NCBI GenBank assembly: GCA_964477265.1
Contig: CAYZDJ010000008.1
Location: forward strand, 29,462-93,461
Reading direction: 5' to 3'
Source of the DNA: CAIVPM01 sp964477265
GTDB taxonomy: Bacteria; Bacteroidota; Bacteroidia; Chitinophagales; Chitinophagaceae
DNA length: 64,000 nucleotides
Shown: one piece after another, positions 7,891-15,859 of the stretch
Layout of the letters: every line of letters begins with the position of its first letter
Numbering within the stretch: position 1 is the first letter of the stretch
Made by a program: the position numbers and the translations under genes
Notes under the pieces: model-generated
Told to the model about the DNA's origin: nothing
What the model saw: only the letters and a program-made list of their open reading frames with translations
Databases searched by the model: none

Positions 7891-8961
7891 ATGGCTACAA
7901 AAAAACCTGCACCGAAAAAGGTAGCACCTAAACCGGCAGCAAAAAAGCCAGCACCAAAACCTGCTGCTAAAAAAGTAGTGGCTAAACCTGTTGCTAAAAA
8001 ACCAGCACCAAAACCTGCTGCTAAAAAAGTAGTGGCTAAACCCGCTGCAAAAAAACCAGCACCAAAACCTGTTGCCAAAAAAGTGGTAGCAAAACCTGTT
8101 GCTAAAAAGGCAGTGGCTAAACCCGCTGCAAAAAAACCAGCACCAAAACCTGTTGCCAAAAAAGTGGTAGCAAAACCTGTTGCTAAAAAACCAATTCCTA
8201 AAAAAGAAGAGAAAAAAGTAATAGAAACAAAAGTGAAGAAAACAGAAAAAGAAATAGTTAAACCAGCAAAGCAAAAAGTTATTGAAGTAAAAGAACCAAA
8301 GCAACCTAAAGTTGATAGTGATTCTAAAGAACAAAAAGTAAGAAAGCCAAGAGCTAAAAAGCCAAAAAGGATTGTGCGTGTACCCAAATTGGCGAAAGTT
8401 GTAAAAGCTGCTGGTATTGAAAAAGCTACAACTGTTATTCCTGTTAAAAAAATAGTACCAAAAGTTAAAGACGAACCACTAAAAAACTTTAAGGTTCCAA
8501 AAATTTCTGCAAAATCTAGTGTAACATATAGCCCTGGCTATGTGCCAATGGATAGAAGAAAAGAAGACGATATGCCACAAGCACCATTAGTAAGATACAG
8601 CGATGCTGAATTGAATGAATTCAGGGATTTGATTTCAAAAAAACTTGAGGCTGCTAAAAAAGAATTGGCTTATTTGCAAGGTGTGATTACACACAAAGGT
8701 GAAATGGACAGTTCTGATGGACACCATATGAGCGTTGAAGATGGCAGTATGACCATGGAACGTGAACAAATGAGCAATTTTGCAAGCAGGCAAATAACCT
8801 TTATTGACCATTTGGAGAAAGCTATGCAACGCATAGAAAATAAAACCTATGGTATTTGCAGGGTTACTGGCAAATTAATTGACAAAGCTCGTTTACGTGC
8901 TGTACCACATGCCACACTTAGCTTAGAAGCTAAATTGGGCTTGGTAAAACCAGGGGAATAA
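7891..8961 (+). CDS. DksA/TraR-family protein with N-terminal Ala-Lys-Pro repeats
   Basis: This 356-residue protein has two parts. Residues about 1-110 are Ala/Lys/Pro repeats (AKKPAPKPAAKKVV-type, histone H1-like), followed by a Lys/Glu-rich linker to about residue 225. Residues about 235-356 form a DksA/TraR-type domain with a coiled coil and the ending YGICRVTGKLIDKARLRAVP. DksA proteins bind the secondary channel of RNA polymerase. Only one Cys remains of the four-Cys zinc finger, which is usual for the Bacteroidota branch as I remember it. The basic tail could bind nucleic acid. It lies 10 bp after ileS and ends in its own terminator. Function beyond RNA polymerase binding is inference. 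Confidence 0.85.
   Translation: MATKKPAPKKVAPKPAAKKPAPKPAAKKVVAKPVAKKPAPKPAAKKVVAKPAAKKPAPKPVAKKVVAKPVAKKAVAKPAAKKPAPKPVAKKVVAKPVAKKPIPKKEEKKVIETKVKKTEKEIVKPAKQKVIEVKEPKQPKVDSDSKEQKVRKPRAKKPKRIVRVPKLAKVVKAAGIEKATTVIPVKKIVPKVKDEPLKNFKVPKISAKSSVTYSPGYVPMDRRKEDDMPQAPLVRYSDAELNEFRDLISKKLEAAKKELAYLQGVITHKGEMDSSDGHHMSVEDGSMTMEREQMSNFASRQITFIDHLEKAMQRIENKTYGICRVTGKLIDKARLRAVPHATLSLEAKLGLVKPGE
7897..8200. repeat. internal tandem repeats encoding the Ala-Lys-Pro tail
   Basis: The segment 8041-8108 recurs exactly at 8122-8189, a period of 81 bp (27 residues), within a wider set of related shorter units. Length variation between strains would be expected. Confidence 0.85.
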
Positions 8962-8982
8962 TTGAAATAATTTAATAAAATT

Positions 8983-9018
8983 AAAAGGCTGCTTGCATTT
9001 TTGCGAACAGCCTTTTTT
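8983..9018 (+). terminator. intrinsic terminator after the DksA-like gene
   Basis: AAAAGGCTG (8983-8991) pairs with CAGCCTTTT (9008-9016), and a T run follows. It ends 4 nt before the folC start codon, so folC is probably started from within or read through this hairpin. Confidence 0.85.
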
Positions 9019-9021
9019 AAT

Positions 9022-10317
9022 ATGACCTATCAGCAAACTTTAGATTTTTTATACAGCCAACTGCCAATGTTTAGTAGAGTTGGTGCTGCTGCTTATAAAG
9101 AAGATTTAACCAATACCATTGCACTTTGCAATGCTATAAATAATCCTCAGCATAAGTTCAAATCAATACACATTGCTGGTACTAATGGCAAAGGAAGCAC
9201 TAGCCATTTTTTAGCAGCTATCTTTCAAACTGCTGGTTATAAAGTTGGGCTGTACACAAGTCCACATTTAAAAGATTTCAGAGAAAGAATTAAAGTGAAT
9301 GGCGAGATGTGCAATGAAACATTTGTGGTTGACTTTATTGAAAAAACTAAACCGCAAATTGAAGCTATACAACCATCATTTTTTGAACTGACTGTTGCAA
9401 TGGCTTTTGAATATTTTGCACAGCAAAAAGTTGATATAGCCATTATTGAAACTGGCTTGGGTGGTAGATTAGATAGTACAAATATCATCTCTCCCATTCT
9501 TAGCATTATTACTAATATTGGTTTAGACCATACCAATTTATTGGGCAATACCCTTCAAAAAATAGCATACGAAAAAGCAGGTATCATCAAGCAAAACACA
9601 CCTGTTGTTATTGGTGAATATTTGCAAGAAACCAAACAGGTATTTATTGATAAAGCCAAACAGGAAAATGCTGAAATTGTTTTTGCACAGGAAAATTATA
9701 GCATTGTTCAACATCAATACATAAACCACAAATTAGAAGTTGAAATAAAAAGAAATAACGATAACACACATACATACTCACTTGATCTTGCAGGTTTATA
9801 TCAAGCTAAAAACATTAAGACCGTATTGGAGAGTTGTGTGCAATTAAATAAACTTGGCTACAATTTAACAAATGAAATAATAACGAAAGCATTGGCTGAA
9901 ACGCAAGCTATTACTGGATTGTATGGCAGGTGGCAATGTATTAATACAAATCCAACAGTTATTTTAGATGTTGCCCACAATGTTGATGGAATGACACAGG
10001 TTGTTACGCAATTGCAGGAAATGGATTATGAAAATTTACATATTGTAGTTGGCATGGTAAAAGATAAAGATGTAAATGCCGTGCTAGAATTATTGCCAAA
10101 AGATGCAAGCTATTATTTTACAAAGGCACTAATAGAACGTGCCATGAATGAAAATGACTTGCAGCAATTAGCATTGCAGTACCAATTAAAGGGAGATATT
10201 TTTAGTAACGTAAACAGTGCTTTGCAAAATGCCTTAAAATATGCTACCACAAAGGATTTAATACTGGTTTGTGGCAGTGTTTTTTTGGTTGGTGAGGTTA
10301 ATACTTTATTGCTGTAA
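9022..10317 (+). CDS. folC: bifunctional folylpolyglutamate/dihydrofolate synthase
   Basis: This 431-residue Mur-ligase-family enzyme adds glutamate to dihydropteroate and folates in the cytoplasm. It has the ATP-binding loop IAGTNGKGSTSH (Gly53-Thr60 core), GLYTSPHL, the IETGLGGRLDSTN segment, NIGLDHTNLLG, and the C-terminal ILDVAHNVDGM. I chose the ATG at 9022 (MTYQQTLDFLYSQLPMF), the conserved start in Bacteroidota; a TTG at 9001 lies inside the terminator stem. Length is typical. The gene appears to be on its own, with no other folate gene next to it, although folA occurs at 34.9 kb. Confidence 0.95.
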   Translation: MTYQQTLDFLYSQLPMFSRVGAAAYKEDLTNTIALCNAINNPQHKFKSIHIAGTNGKGSTSHFLAAIFQTAGYKVGLYTSPHLKDFRERIKVNGEMCNETFVVDFIEKTKPQIEAIQPSFFELTVAMAFEYFAQQKVDIAIIETGLGGRLDSTNIISPILSIITNIGLDHTNLLGNTLQKIAYEKAGIIKQNTPVVIGEYLQETKQVFIDKAKQENAEIVFAQENYSIVQHQYINHKLEVEIKRNNDNTHTYSLDLAGLYQAKNIKTVLESCVQLNKLGYNLTNEIITKALAETQAITGLYGRWQCINTNPTVILDVAHNVDGMTQVVTQLQEMDYENLHIVVGMVKDKDVNAVLELLPKDASYYFTKALIERAMNENDLQQLALQYQLKGDIFSNVNSALQNALKYATTKDLILVCGSVFLVGEVNTLLL

Positions 10318-10418
10318 AACTTATTAAAAGGTTATATTTATATAATTTATTTTATTAAATTTTTAACTAACATTATTTTGCAAAAAAGAAAATAAAAACA
10401 ACAGATTAATCATTGAAA

Positions 10419-11300
10419 ATGCACAAGCCTTTTATTTATATATTGCTTATAGCTATTCTTACTTCCTGCGAAAAAAATATTGACTTTGAAACCCAAAAGC
10501 AAGAGCCATCATTGGTAGTTGATGGTACAATTGAAAATGGAAAAGCACCACAAATTATTTTAACAAAATCGCTGGATTATTTTTTTAATATTACCCCGCA
10601 AATTGCTTTAGGCAGCTTTGCACGCAATGCAATTGTAACAATCAACAATGGAACAGTAACACATCAGTTAAAGGAATATGAACAGGATTTAGGCTTGAGA
10701 TATAAGGCATTTTATTATTCAATAGATTCATCAAACCTAAGCACAGCTTTTGTTGGCGAGCAAAACAAAACCTATAACCTTAAAATAATTTTTGAAGGAA
10801 AAGAATATTCATCTCAAACAACAATTCCATCACTTACCAAAATTTGTGACTCTCTTTGGTGGAGAAAACAGCCAGATAACAATGACACTAACGCTATTTT
10901 AGTTGGAAGATTTACTGACCCAATTGGTTTAGGAAATTATATTAGGTATTTTACAAAAATTAATAGTGAACCATTTTATGCTGGTCCTAAAAGTGCATTT
11001 GATGACCAGGTAATTGATGGCAAAACTTATAGCATTGATATTGATAAAGGAATTGATAAAAACAGAGCAATTGATTTAGCAAAAGACAATGTTTTTAAAC
11101 GTGGAGATACTGTAACGCTAAAGTTTTGCAACACAGATAAAGCCACTTATAATTTTTGGAATACTTGGGAGTTTGCATACCAGGCAATTGGCAATCCTTT
11201 TTCTACTCCAAATAAAGTTTTAAGTAATATAAGCAACAATGGTTTAGGTGCTTTTTGTGGATATAGTGTGCAGTATAAAACACTTATTATTATCAAGTAG
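10419..11300 (+). CDS. DUF4249 family lipoprotein
   Basis: This 293-residue protein starts with a lipoprotein signal (LLIAILTSC, with the lipobox Cys near residue 17) and continues with the DUF4249 pattern: EPSLVVDGTIENGKAPQIILTKS, then a beta-rich body, and the usual end GYSVQYKTLIIIK. Family members are predicted outer-membrane-associated proteins of Bacteroidota, often encoded beside a TonB-dependent receptor; here no receptor gene is adjacent. I chose the ATG at 10419 over a TTG two codons upstream. Function is unknown. Confidence 0.85.
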   Translation: MHKPFIYILLIAILTSCEKNIDFETQKQEPSLVVDGTIENGKAPQIILTKSLDYFFNITPQIALGSFARNAIVTINNGTVTHQLKEYEQDLGLRYKAFYYSIDSSNLSTAFVGEQNKTYNLKIIFEGKEYSSQTTIPSLTKICDSLWWRKQPDNNDTNAILVGRFTDPIGLGNYIRYFTKINSEPFYAGPKSAFDDQVIDGKTYSIDIDKGIDKNRAIDLAKDNVFKRGDTVTLKFCNTDKATYNFWNTWEFAYQAIGNPFSTPNKVLSNISNNGLGAFCGYSVQYKTLIIIK

Positions 11301-11355
11301 TTTTGTATTTTCAAGACTATATCGTAATTTGCAAAAAATAAAAAACAAAAATTCT

Positions 11356-11832
11356 ATGTCTGCACTACAATGGATACACAGCACATTACGATGGTTTTTA
11401 CTTGTATTATTAGTTTTAAATATCTCTCGTCATTTTTTAGAAAAAGATAAACCGTATTCTACTCAAGATAAAAAATGGAGTTTAAGGTTACTTATTGTTA
11501 CTCATATTAACCTAGTAATTGGTTTAATTCAATATTTTTTTGGAGGCAAGGGCTTTGCATATTTTAGCAGCAATTCAATGGGTGATATTATGAAGAATGC
11601 AGCAATGCGTTTTTGGGCTGTAGAACATATTGCTGGAATGCTTATTGGTGTTACATTTATAACAATTGCCAATAGTCTTGTGAAAAAGTTTACAGTTACA
11701 CACGACTCAAAACATAGTAAAGTGTTACTATTTTTTACGTTAGCCTTAATTATTATTATAGCATCAATTCCATGGCCATTCAGGGAAGTTGGTAAAATTG
11801 AAAATATACCATTTATAAGAGGTTTGCAATAG
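11356..11832 (+). CDS. four-helix membrane protein (cytochrome b-like)
   Basis: This 158-residue integral membrane protein has about four transmembrane helices (near residues 8-23, 45-63, 90-108 and 126-142). Conserved-looking His residues sit in the first helix region (WIHSTLRW), in THINLVIGL and in VEHIAGM. Similar Bacteroidota proteins are annotated cytochrome B, but heme binding is not proven from this sequence. The start at 11356 (MSALQWIHSTLRW) was chosen because the upstream in-frame sequence overlaps the DUF4249 gene and is not membrane-like. It lies 55 bp after that gene and may be co-transcribed with it. Confidence 0.75.
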   Translation: MSALQWIHSTLRWFLLVLLVLNISRHFLEKDKPYSTQDKKWSLRLLIVTHINLVIGLIQYFFGGKGFAYFSSNSMGDIMKNAAMRFWAVEHIAGMLIGVTFITIANSLVKKFTVTHDSKHSKVLLFFTLALIIIIASIPWPFREVGKIENIPFIRGLQ

Positions 11833-11942
11833 TTTTCAATATTATTGATGATTTACTGGAATTTTAGGTTACTGCACTAAACAAATTAATTAATGTGATG
11901 ATTTTTATCATTTAAAAATCGCCACAAACTATTTTCTTTGCA

Positions 11943-11972
11943 CATCGTACATCACACATCAAAAATCTAACA
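11943..11972. repeat. 7-bp-period array in the hmgA leader
   Basis: The words CATCGTA, CATCACA, CATCAAA and AATCTAA run in phase and end 5 nt before the hmgA start. Confidence 0.75.
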
Positions 11973-11977
11973 TTGTC

Positions 11978-13135
11978 ATGCCACATTATACTTCACTTGG
12001 TAAAATTCCAAGCAAAAGACACGTTCAGTTTCGCAAGCCAGATGGTGGTTTATACAGCGAACAATTATTTTCTACCGAAGGTTTTAGTAACGATTATTCT
12101 TTGCTGTATCACGTTCACCCACCAACACAAATTATTAGCACTGATGAACCAATAAATGTAGCACCAAAAGTTGCTGAAGAAAAAATGCTTAAACATAGAT
12201 GTTTAGAAGGTTTCAGCATTAAACCAACCGCAGATTACTTAGAAAGCAGAAAAGCCGTTTTGGTTAATAATGATTGCCACATTTCATTAGCTGCCCCACA
12301 ACAAAGCCTAACAGAATATTTTTATAAAAATGCCGATGCCGATGAAGTAATTTTTATTCATCAGGGCACAGGAAAAGTTGTAACGCAGTACGGAGAATTA
12401 GAATTTCAATATGGCGATTATATTGTAATTCCTCGTGGCACTATTTATCAGATTCATTTTAACGATAGCACCAACAGGTTGTTTATAGTAGAAAGTTTCA
12501 GCCCAATTCGTTATCCAAAAAGATACTTAAGCAAATATGGCCAGTTGCTCGAACACAGTCCTTTTTGTGAAAGAGATATTGTAACACCAAAAAACATACA
12601 AACTTTCGATGAGAAAGGAGATTTCATTATTAAAACAAAAAAGAAATCTGTATTGTATGGTTTGCACTATGGCACACATCCTTTTGATGTTGTAGGTTGG
12701 GATGGCTGCTGTTATCCATATATTTTCAGCATACATAATTTTGAACCAATTACAGGTCGTGTGCACCAGCCACCACCAGTGCATCAAACTTTCGATGCAA
12801 ATAATTTTGTGATTTGCAGTTTTGTACCACGTTTATATGATTATCATCCACAAGCAATTCCTGCTCCTTACAACCACAGCAATATTGATAGCGATGAAGT
12901 TTTATACTATGTTGATGGTGATTTCATGAGTCGTAAAAATGTTACCAAAGGCATGATAACACTACATCCTGCAGGCATTCCTCATGGTCCACATCCTGGT
13001 GCTGTAGAAAAAAGTATTGGTAAAAAAGAAACCCAGGAGCTTGCCGTAATGGTAGATACATTCCATCCTTTAATGCTTACTATTGATGCACTTGGTATAG
13101 AGAATGAAGGCTATGTTATGAGTTGGGCAGAGTAG
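11978..13135 (+). CDS. hmgA: homogentisate 1,2-dioxygenase
   Basis: This 385-residue cupin enzyme opens the ring of homogentisate to maleylacetoacetate, the central step of tyrosine and phenylalanine breakdown. The N-terminal half holds the small cupin (GTGKVVTQYGELEFQYGDYIVIPRG). The C-terminal cupin carries the likely iron ligands: His300 and Glu307 in NHSNIDSDEVLYYVDGDF and His336 in HPAGIPHGPHPG. The length is on the short side compared with the roughly 430-residue mammalian enzyme, as usual in Bacteroidota. No other tyrosine-catabolic gene is adjacent. It converges on the aminomuconate module, with one copy of the 100-bp inverted repeat in between. Confidence 0.93.
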   Translation: MPHYTSLGKIPSKRHVQFRKPDGGLYSEQLFSTEGFSNDYSLLYHVHPPTQIISTDEPINVAPKVAEEKMLKHRCLEGFSIKPTADYLESRKAVLVNNDCHISLAAPQQSLTEYFYKNADADEVIFIHQGTGKVVTQYGELEFQYGDYIVIPRGTIYQIHFNDSTNRLFIVESFSPIRYPKRYLSKYGQLLEHSPFCERDIVTPKNIQTFDEKGDFIIKTKKKSVLYGLHYGTHPFDVVGWDGCCYPYIFSIHNFEPITGRVHQPPPVHQTFDANNFVICSFVPRLYDYHPQAIPAPYNHSNIDSDEVLYYVDGDFMSRKNVTKGMITLHPAGIPHGPHPGAVEKSIGKKETQELAVMVDTFHPLMLTIDALGIENEGYVMSWAE

Positions 13136-13217
13136 CATTCTTTCAATAAAAGACAATAAGTAAAAGAGACGACAAGATTAAATAAACTTTCTCCCCTTTA
13201 CTCCTTATCTCTTAGTG

Positions 13218-13320
13218 AAACATTTTAATGCTTCGCATTTCTATTTAATTATTGTCCAAGCTTTACTGCTACTATGTTTCAGTAGTGGCGTTGGCACCAT
13301 TCAGGTTTTGTAATGCTATT
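13218..13320. repeat. left copy of a ~100-bp inverted repeat
   Basis: This segment matches the reverse complement of 15744-15846. Positions 13286-13320 are identical to 15744-15778 (35 of 35), and 13251-13285 match 15779-15813 with 4 differences. The outer 30 bp match less well but share the 14-mer AATGCTTCGCATTT. It contains a small hairpin, AATGC-TTC-GCATT (13227-13239), placed as a terminator downstream of hmgA. Its inner edge touches the stop codon of the RidA fusion. Confidence 0.9.
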
Positions 13321-14176
13321 AGTCAATAGTAGCTATTACTTTCAATTCAATGCAAATAGGTGTTGGTAAGCTTTTTACCTCAACTGTAGTTCTGCAAGCT
13401 TGCACATCACTAAAATATTCTGCATAGATTTTATTGTAAACAGGAAAGTCTTTTTTCATGTTTGTCAAAAAAACTGTTACATCAACAATCTTATCCCAAC
13501 TGCTACCACTAGCTTCAAGTACAGCTTTTACATTTGCCATTACCTGGTGTGTTTCTAAAGCAATATCATACTTTAAAATATTTCCATTTTCATCCAACTC
13601 TAAACCTGGTATTTTATTATCCACTGCACTACGAGAGCCAATGCCAGAAAGAAATAAAAGATTACCAACTTTGCGTGCATGAGGATAAGCACCTAAAGGT
13701 TTTGCTGCATTGTTAGTATTAATCGTTTCTTGTTTCTCGTTTCTTGTTGTTTCGTTTGTTGTTCCTTGTTTCTCGTTAGGTTGTCTATTTTGAAACTTTA
13801 CTCCACCTTTTGTAGAAGTATTTAAGTATTGTATAAATGCACCAATTTTCTTTCCAATTTTATTTGCAAACTCAAATAATTCATCATAAATAGTTTGGTC
13901 AATATATTTTCTTTGCAAACAACGAATAAGTTGCGATTGTAGTTCAGAAGTTGATGCTCTTGCAATAGATAAGAATTGTATAAATTCCATTCTTCCTCCT
14001 CTGCCAAAGCCTTCTGCAATATTATCTGTTATAGAACCTGATGAGCGATTCATTTGGTCTTTCAATGCAAAGTCTTTACTTAGTAAATCGCTTTGTGTAA
14101 GCATAAATATTTTACCTGAAAGTTCATTAGCTAACTGCCAAATCTCTAATTCCTGAAATGTTTTTATTGTAGCCAT
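13319..14176 (-). CDS. fusion of a four-helix-bundle (S23/IVS) protein to a RidA-type deaminase
   Basis: This 285-residue protein joins two families. Residues 1-122 form a four-helix-bundle protein of the 23S-rRNA intervening-sequence (S23) type: MATIKTFQELEIWQLANELS, the core QMNRSSGSITDNIAEGFGRG, and FIQFLSIARASTSELQSQL. Residues about 157-285 form a complete RidA/YjgF domain with the closing signature CRTTVEVKSLPTPICIELK. The linker (123-156) is encoded partly by 7-bp repeats and is itself repetitive (NEKQGTTNETTRNEKQE). The RidA part follows an ALDH8-type dehydrogenase, so it is probably a 2-aminomuconate deaminase. I see no usable ATG for the RidA part alone. The N-terminal segment looks like an inserted cassette. 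Confidence 0.85.
   Translation of the reverse strand: MATIKTFQELEIWQLANELSGKIFMLTQSDLLSKDFALKDQMNRSSGSITDNIAEGFGRGGRMEFIQFLSIARASTSELQSQLIRCLQRKYIDQTIYDELFEFANKIGKKIGAFIQYLNTSTKGGVKFQNRQPNEKQGTTNETTRNEKQETINTNNAAKPLGAYPHARKVGNLLFLSGIGSRSAVDNKIPGLELDENGNILKYDIALETHQVMANVKAVLEASGSSWDKIVDVTVFLTNMKKDFPVYNKIYAEYFSDVQACRTTVEVKSLPTPICIELKVIATID
13724..13779. repeat. 7-bp-period array encoding the linker of the RidA fusion
   Basis: About eight heptamers of the CGTTTCT/TGTTTCT type. Positions 13725-13741 form a perfect 17-nt inverted repeat with 14213-14229 on the other side of the four-helix-bundle segment. Confidence 0.88.
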
Positions 14177-14197
14177 AACTTAATAAATAATTTAATT

Positions 14198-14239
14198 AAC
14201 AAGAAACGAAATAACGAGAAACAAGAAACCAGAAACGAA
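14198..14239. repeat. 7-bp-period array upstream of the four-helix-bundle segment
   Basis: About six heptamers of the AACAAGA/AACGAGA type lie between the dehydrogenase stop codon and the fusion start. Their orientation is opposite to that of the array at 13724-13779; 14213-14229 is the exact inverse of 13725-13741. Confidence 0.88.
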
Positions 14240-14241
14240 TT

Positions 14242-15699
14242 CTATATTTCTATACATACATTTTTCGTTTCTGTAAAAAATCTCAATGCTTCCCAACCAC
14301 CTTCTCTGCCAATACCACTGTTTTTCATTCCACCAAAGGCAGTTCTTAAATCACGTAGCAGCCAGCAGTTAATCCATATAATTCCACTTTCAACTTTTGC
14401 TGCAACACGATTAGCTTTTGATATGTCCTGTGTCCAGATTGTTGCAGCCAAACCATAGTTGCTTGTATTGGCAAGTTGCAAAGCTTCATCTTCTGTTTTA
14501 AAAGATTGTAGTGTTACAACAGGTCCAAAAATTTCTTCCATATTGGTTTTGCAATTTGCACCCAAACCCTCAATTACAGTAGGTTCTATAAAATAGCCAT
14601 CAGCACATCTTCCTTCTAATTTTACAGGGTTGCCACCACATAAAATTTTTCCACCTTCCTGTTTGGCAAGTTCAATACAACTCATTACTTTATCAAAATG
14701 CAGCTTGCTTACTACAGCACCTTGCTTTGCATTTTCATTAAGTGGATCGCCAACAGTTAAGGCTTTCACTTTTTTTATAAACTCTTCTTTAAACTCTTCA
14801 TAAATGCTTTCTTCAATTAAAATCCTACTGCCACACAAACATATTTGCCCTTGATTACTAAATGAAGATTGAATAGTTGTACGCATCATTTTATCCCAAT
14901 CGCAATCTGCAAAAATGATGTTAGGATTTTTACCTCCAAGTTCAAGAGACAATTTCTTAAACATAGGAGCAGCAATGCTTGCAATGCGTTCACCAGCACG
15001 TGTGCTGCCAGTAAAACTGATAGCTTTAATATCCTTATGCTTTACAATAGCTTCGCCACAATTTGGTCCATTACCATGAATAATATTTAAAACCCCTGCA
15101 GGCAAGCCTGCTTCTATACAAATTTTAGAAAGTAAAAAAGAAGTAATGGGTGTAACTTCTGAAGGCTTTGCTATCACACAGTTTCCTGCTGCTAATGCTG
15201 GAGCAATTTTCCATGTAAATAGGTATAAAGGCAAATTCCATGGACTAATACAACCAACAATTCCAATAGGATTTCTCAAGGTATAATTAATGGCTTTATC
15301 AGTCATGCTGTGGCTTTCAGCAGCAAAGTGCATAATGCCGGTTGCAAAAAACCTGAAGTTACTTGAAGCACGTGGTATATCTACTTTTGTGCTTAACCAC
15401 AAAGGCTTTCCATTATCATTAGTTTCAGCAAGGGCAAGCGTTTCAAGATTTTCATCAATTAAATCTGCAATACGATTTAGTATTTTAAAACGTTCTTCTG
15501 TTGTTGTTTTGCTCCATGTTGCAAATGCTTTTTTTGCAGCATTTACTGCAAGCTCAACATCTTTTTCATTGCTATCAGGAATTTGGGCAAACACTTCGGC
15601 TGTTGCAGGATTAATGCAATCAATAAACTTGCTGCTTAGTGGTGCAATTAAATTTCCATCAATGTAGTTTTCGAGATAATAAGGTGCATGTAAATTCAT
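14242..15699 (-). CDS. aldehyde dehydrogenase, ALDH8 type (probable 2-aminomuconate 6-semialdehyde dehydrogenase)
   Basis: This 485-residue NAD-dependent aldehyde dehydrogenase has the oxyanion Asn155 in SPWNLPL, the glycine motif FTGSTRAGERI, the general base Glu253 in LELGGKNPN and the catalytic Cys287 in NQGQICLCGSR. The C-terminal NCWLLRDLRTAFGGMKNSG, with its Arg residues, and an Arg in FRFFA near residue 116 fit the carboxylate-binding residues reported for 2-aminomuconate semialdehyde dehydrogenase; 2-hydroxymuconate semialdehyde is an alternative substrate. The RidA domain downstream would do the following deamination. Both genes lie between two copies of a 100-bp inverted repeat. Kynurenine-pathway genes for earlier steps are not in the window. 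Confidence 0.88.
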   Translation of the reverse strand: MNLHAPYYLENYIDGNLIAPLSSKFIDCINPATAEVFAQIPDSNEKDVELAVNAAKKAFATWSKTTTEERFKILNRIADLIDENLETLALAETNDNGKPLWLSTKVDIPRASSNFRFFATGIMHFAAESHSMTDKAINYTLRNPIGIVGCISPWNLPLYLFTWKIAPALAAGNCVIAKPSEVTPITSFLLSKICIEAGLPAGVLNIIHGNGPNCGEAIVKHKDIKAISFTGSTRAGERIASIAAPMFKKLSLELGGKNPNIIFADCDWDKMMRTTIQSSFSNQGQICLCGSRILIEESIYEEFKEEFIKKVKALTVGDPLNENAKQGAVVSKLHFDKVMSCIELAKQEGGKILCGGNPVKLEGRCADGYFIEPTVIEGLGANCKTNMEEIFGPVVTLQSFKTEDEALQLANTSNYGLAATIWTQDISKANRVAAKVESGIIWINCWLLRDLRTAFGGMKNSGIGREGGWEALRFFTETKNVCIEI

Positions 15700-15743
15700 T
15701 TAGTAGCAATTGTGGCAACAAAAATATAGTATTTGGCTTGTTG

Positions 15744-15846
15744 AATAGCATTACAAAACCTGAATGGTGCCAACGCCATTGCTGAAACATAGTAGCAATA
15801 CAGCTTGGACAATAATAATAAACAAAATGCGAAGCATTTTTAATTT
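15744..15846. repeat. right copy of the ~100-bp inverted repeat
   Basis: This is the inverted partner of 13218-13320. It lies between the start of the dehydrogenase gene and the stop of rfaE2. Its outer end carries the hairpin AAAATGC-GAA-GCATTTT (15824-15840), which on the minus strand is followed by a T-rich stretch and can act as the rfaE2 terminator. Confidence 0.9.
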
Positions 15847-15859
15847 ACAACAAACAGCT

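Noticed and set aside
7812..8387. Long antisense reading frames opposite the Ala-Lys-Pro tail (Phe/Gly/Cys-rich)
   Set aside because: They are a by-product of repeated AAA/GCT codons on the other strand. They have no family likeness and no start context.
9001..9021. TTG start for folC seven codons upstream of the ATG
   Set aside because: It falls inside the terminator stem of the previous gene, and the added residues are not conserved.
13218..15846. Insertion sequence or composite transposon
   Set aside because: No transposase or fragment of one lies in or next to the inverted repeats, so I report the repeats but not an IS element.
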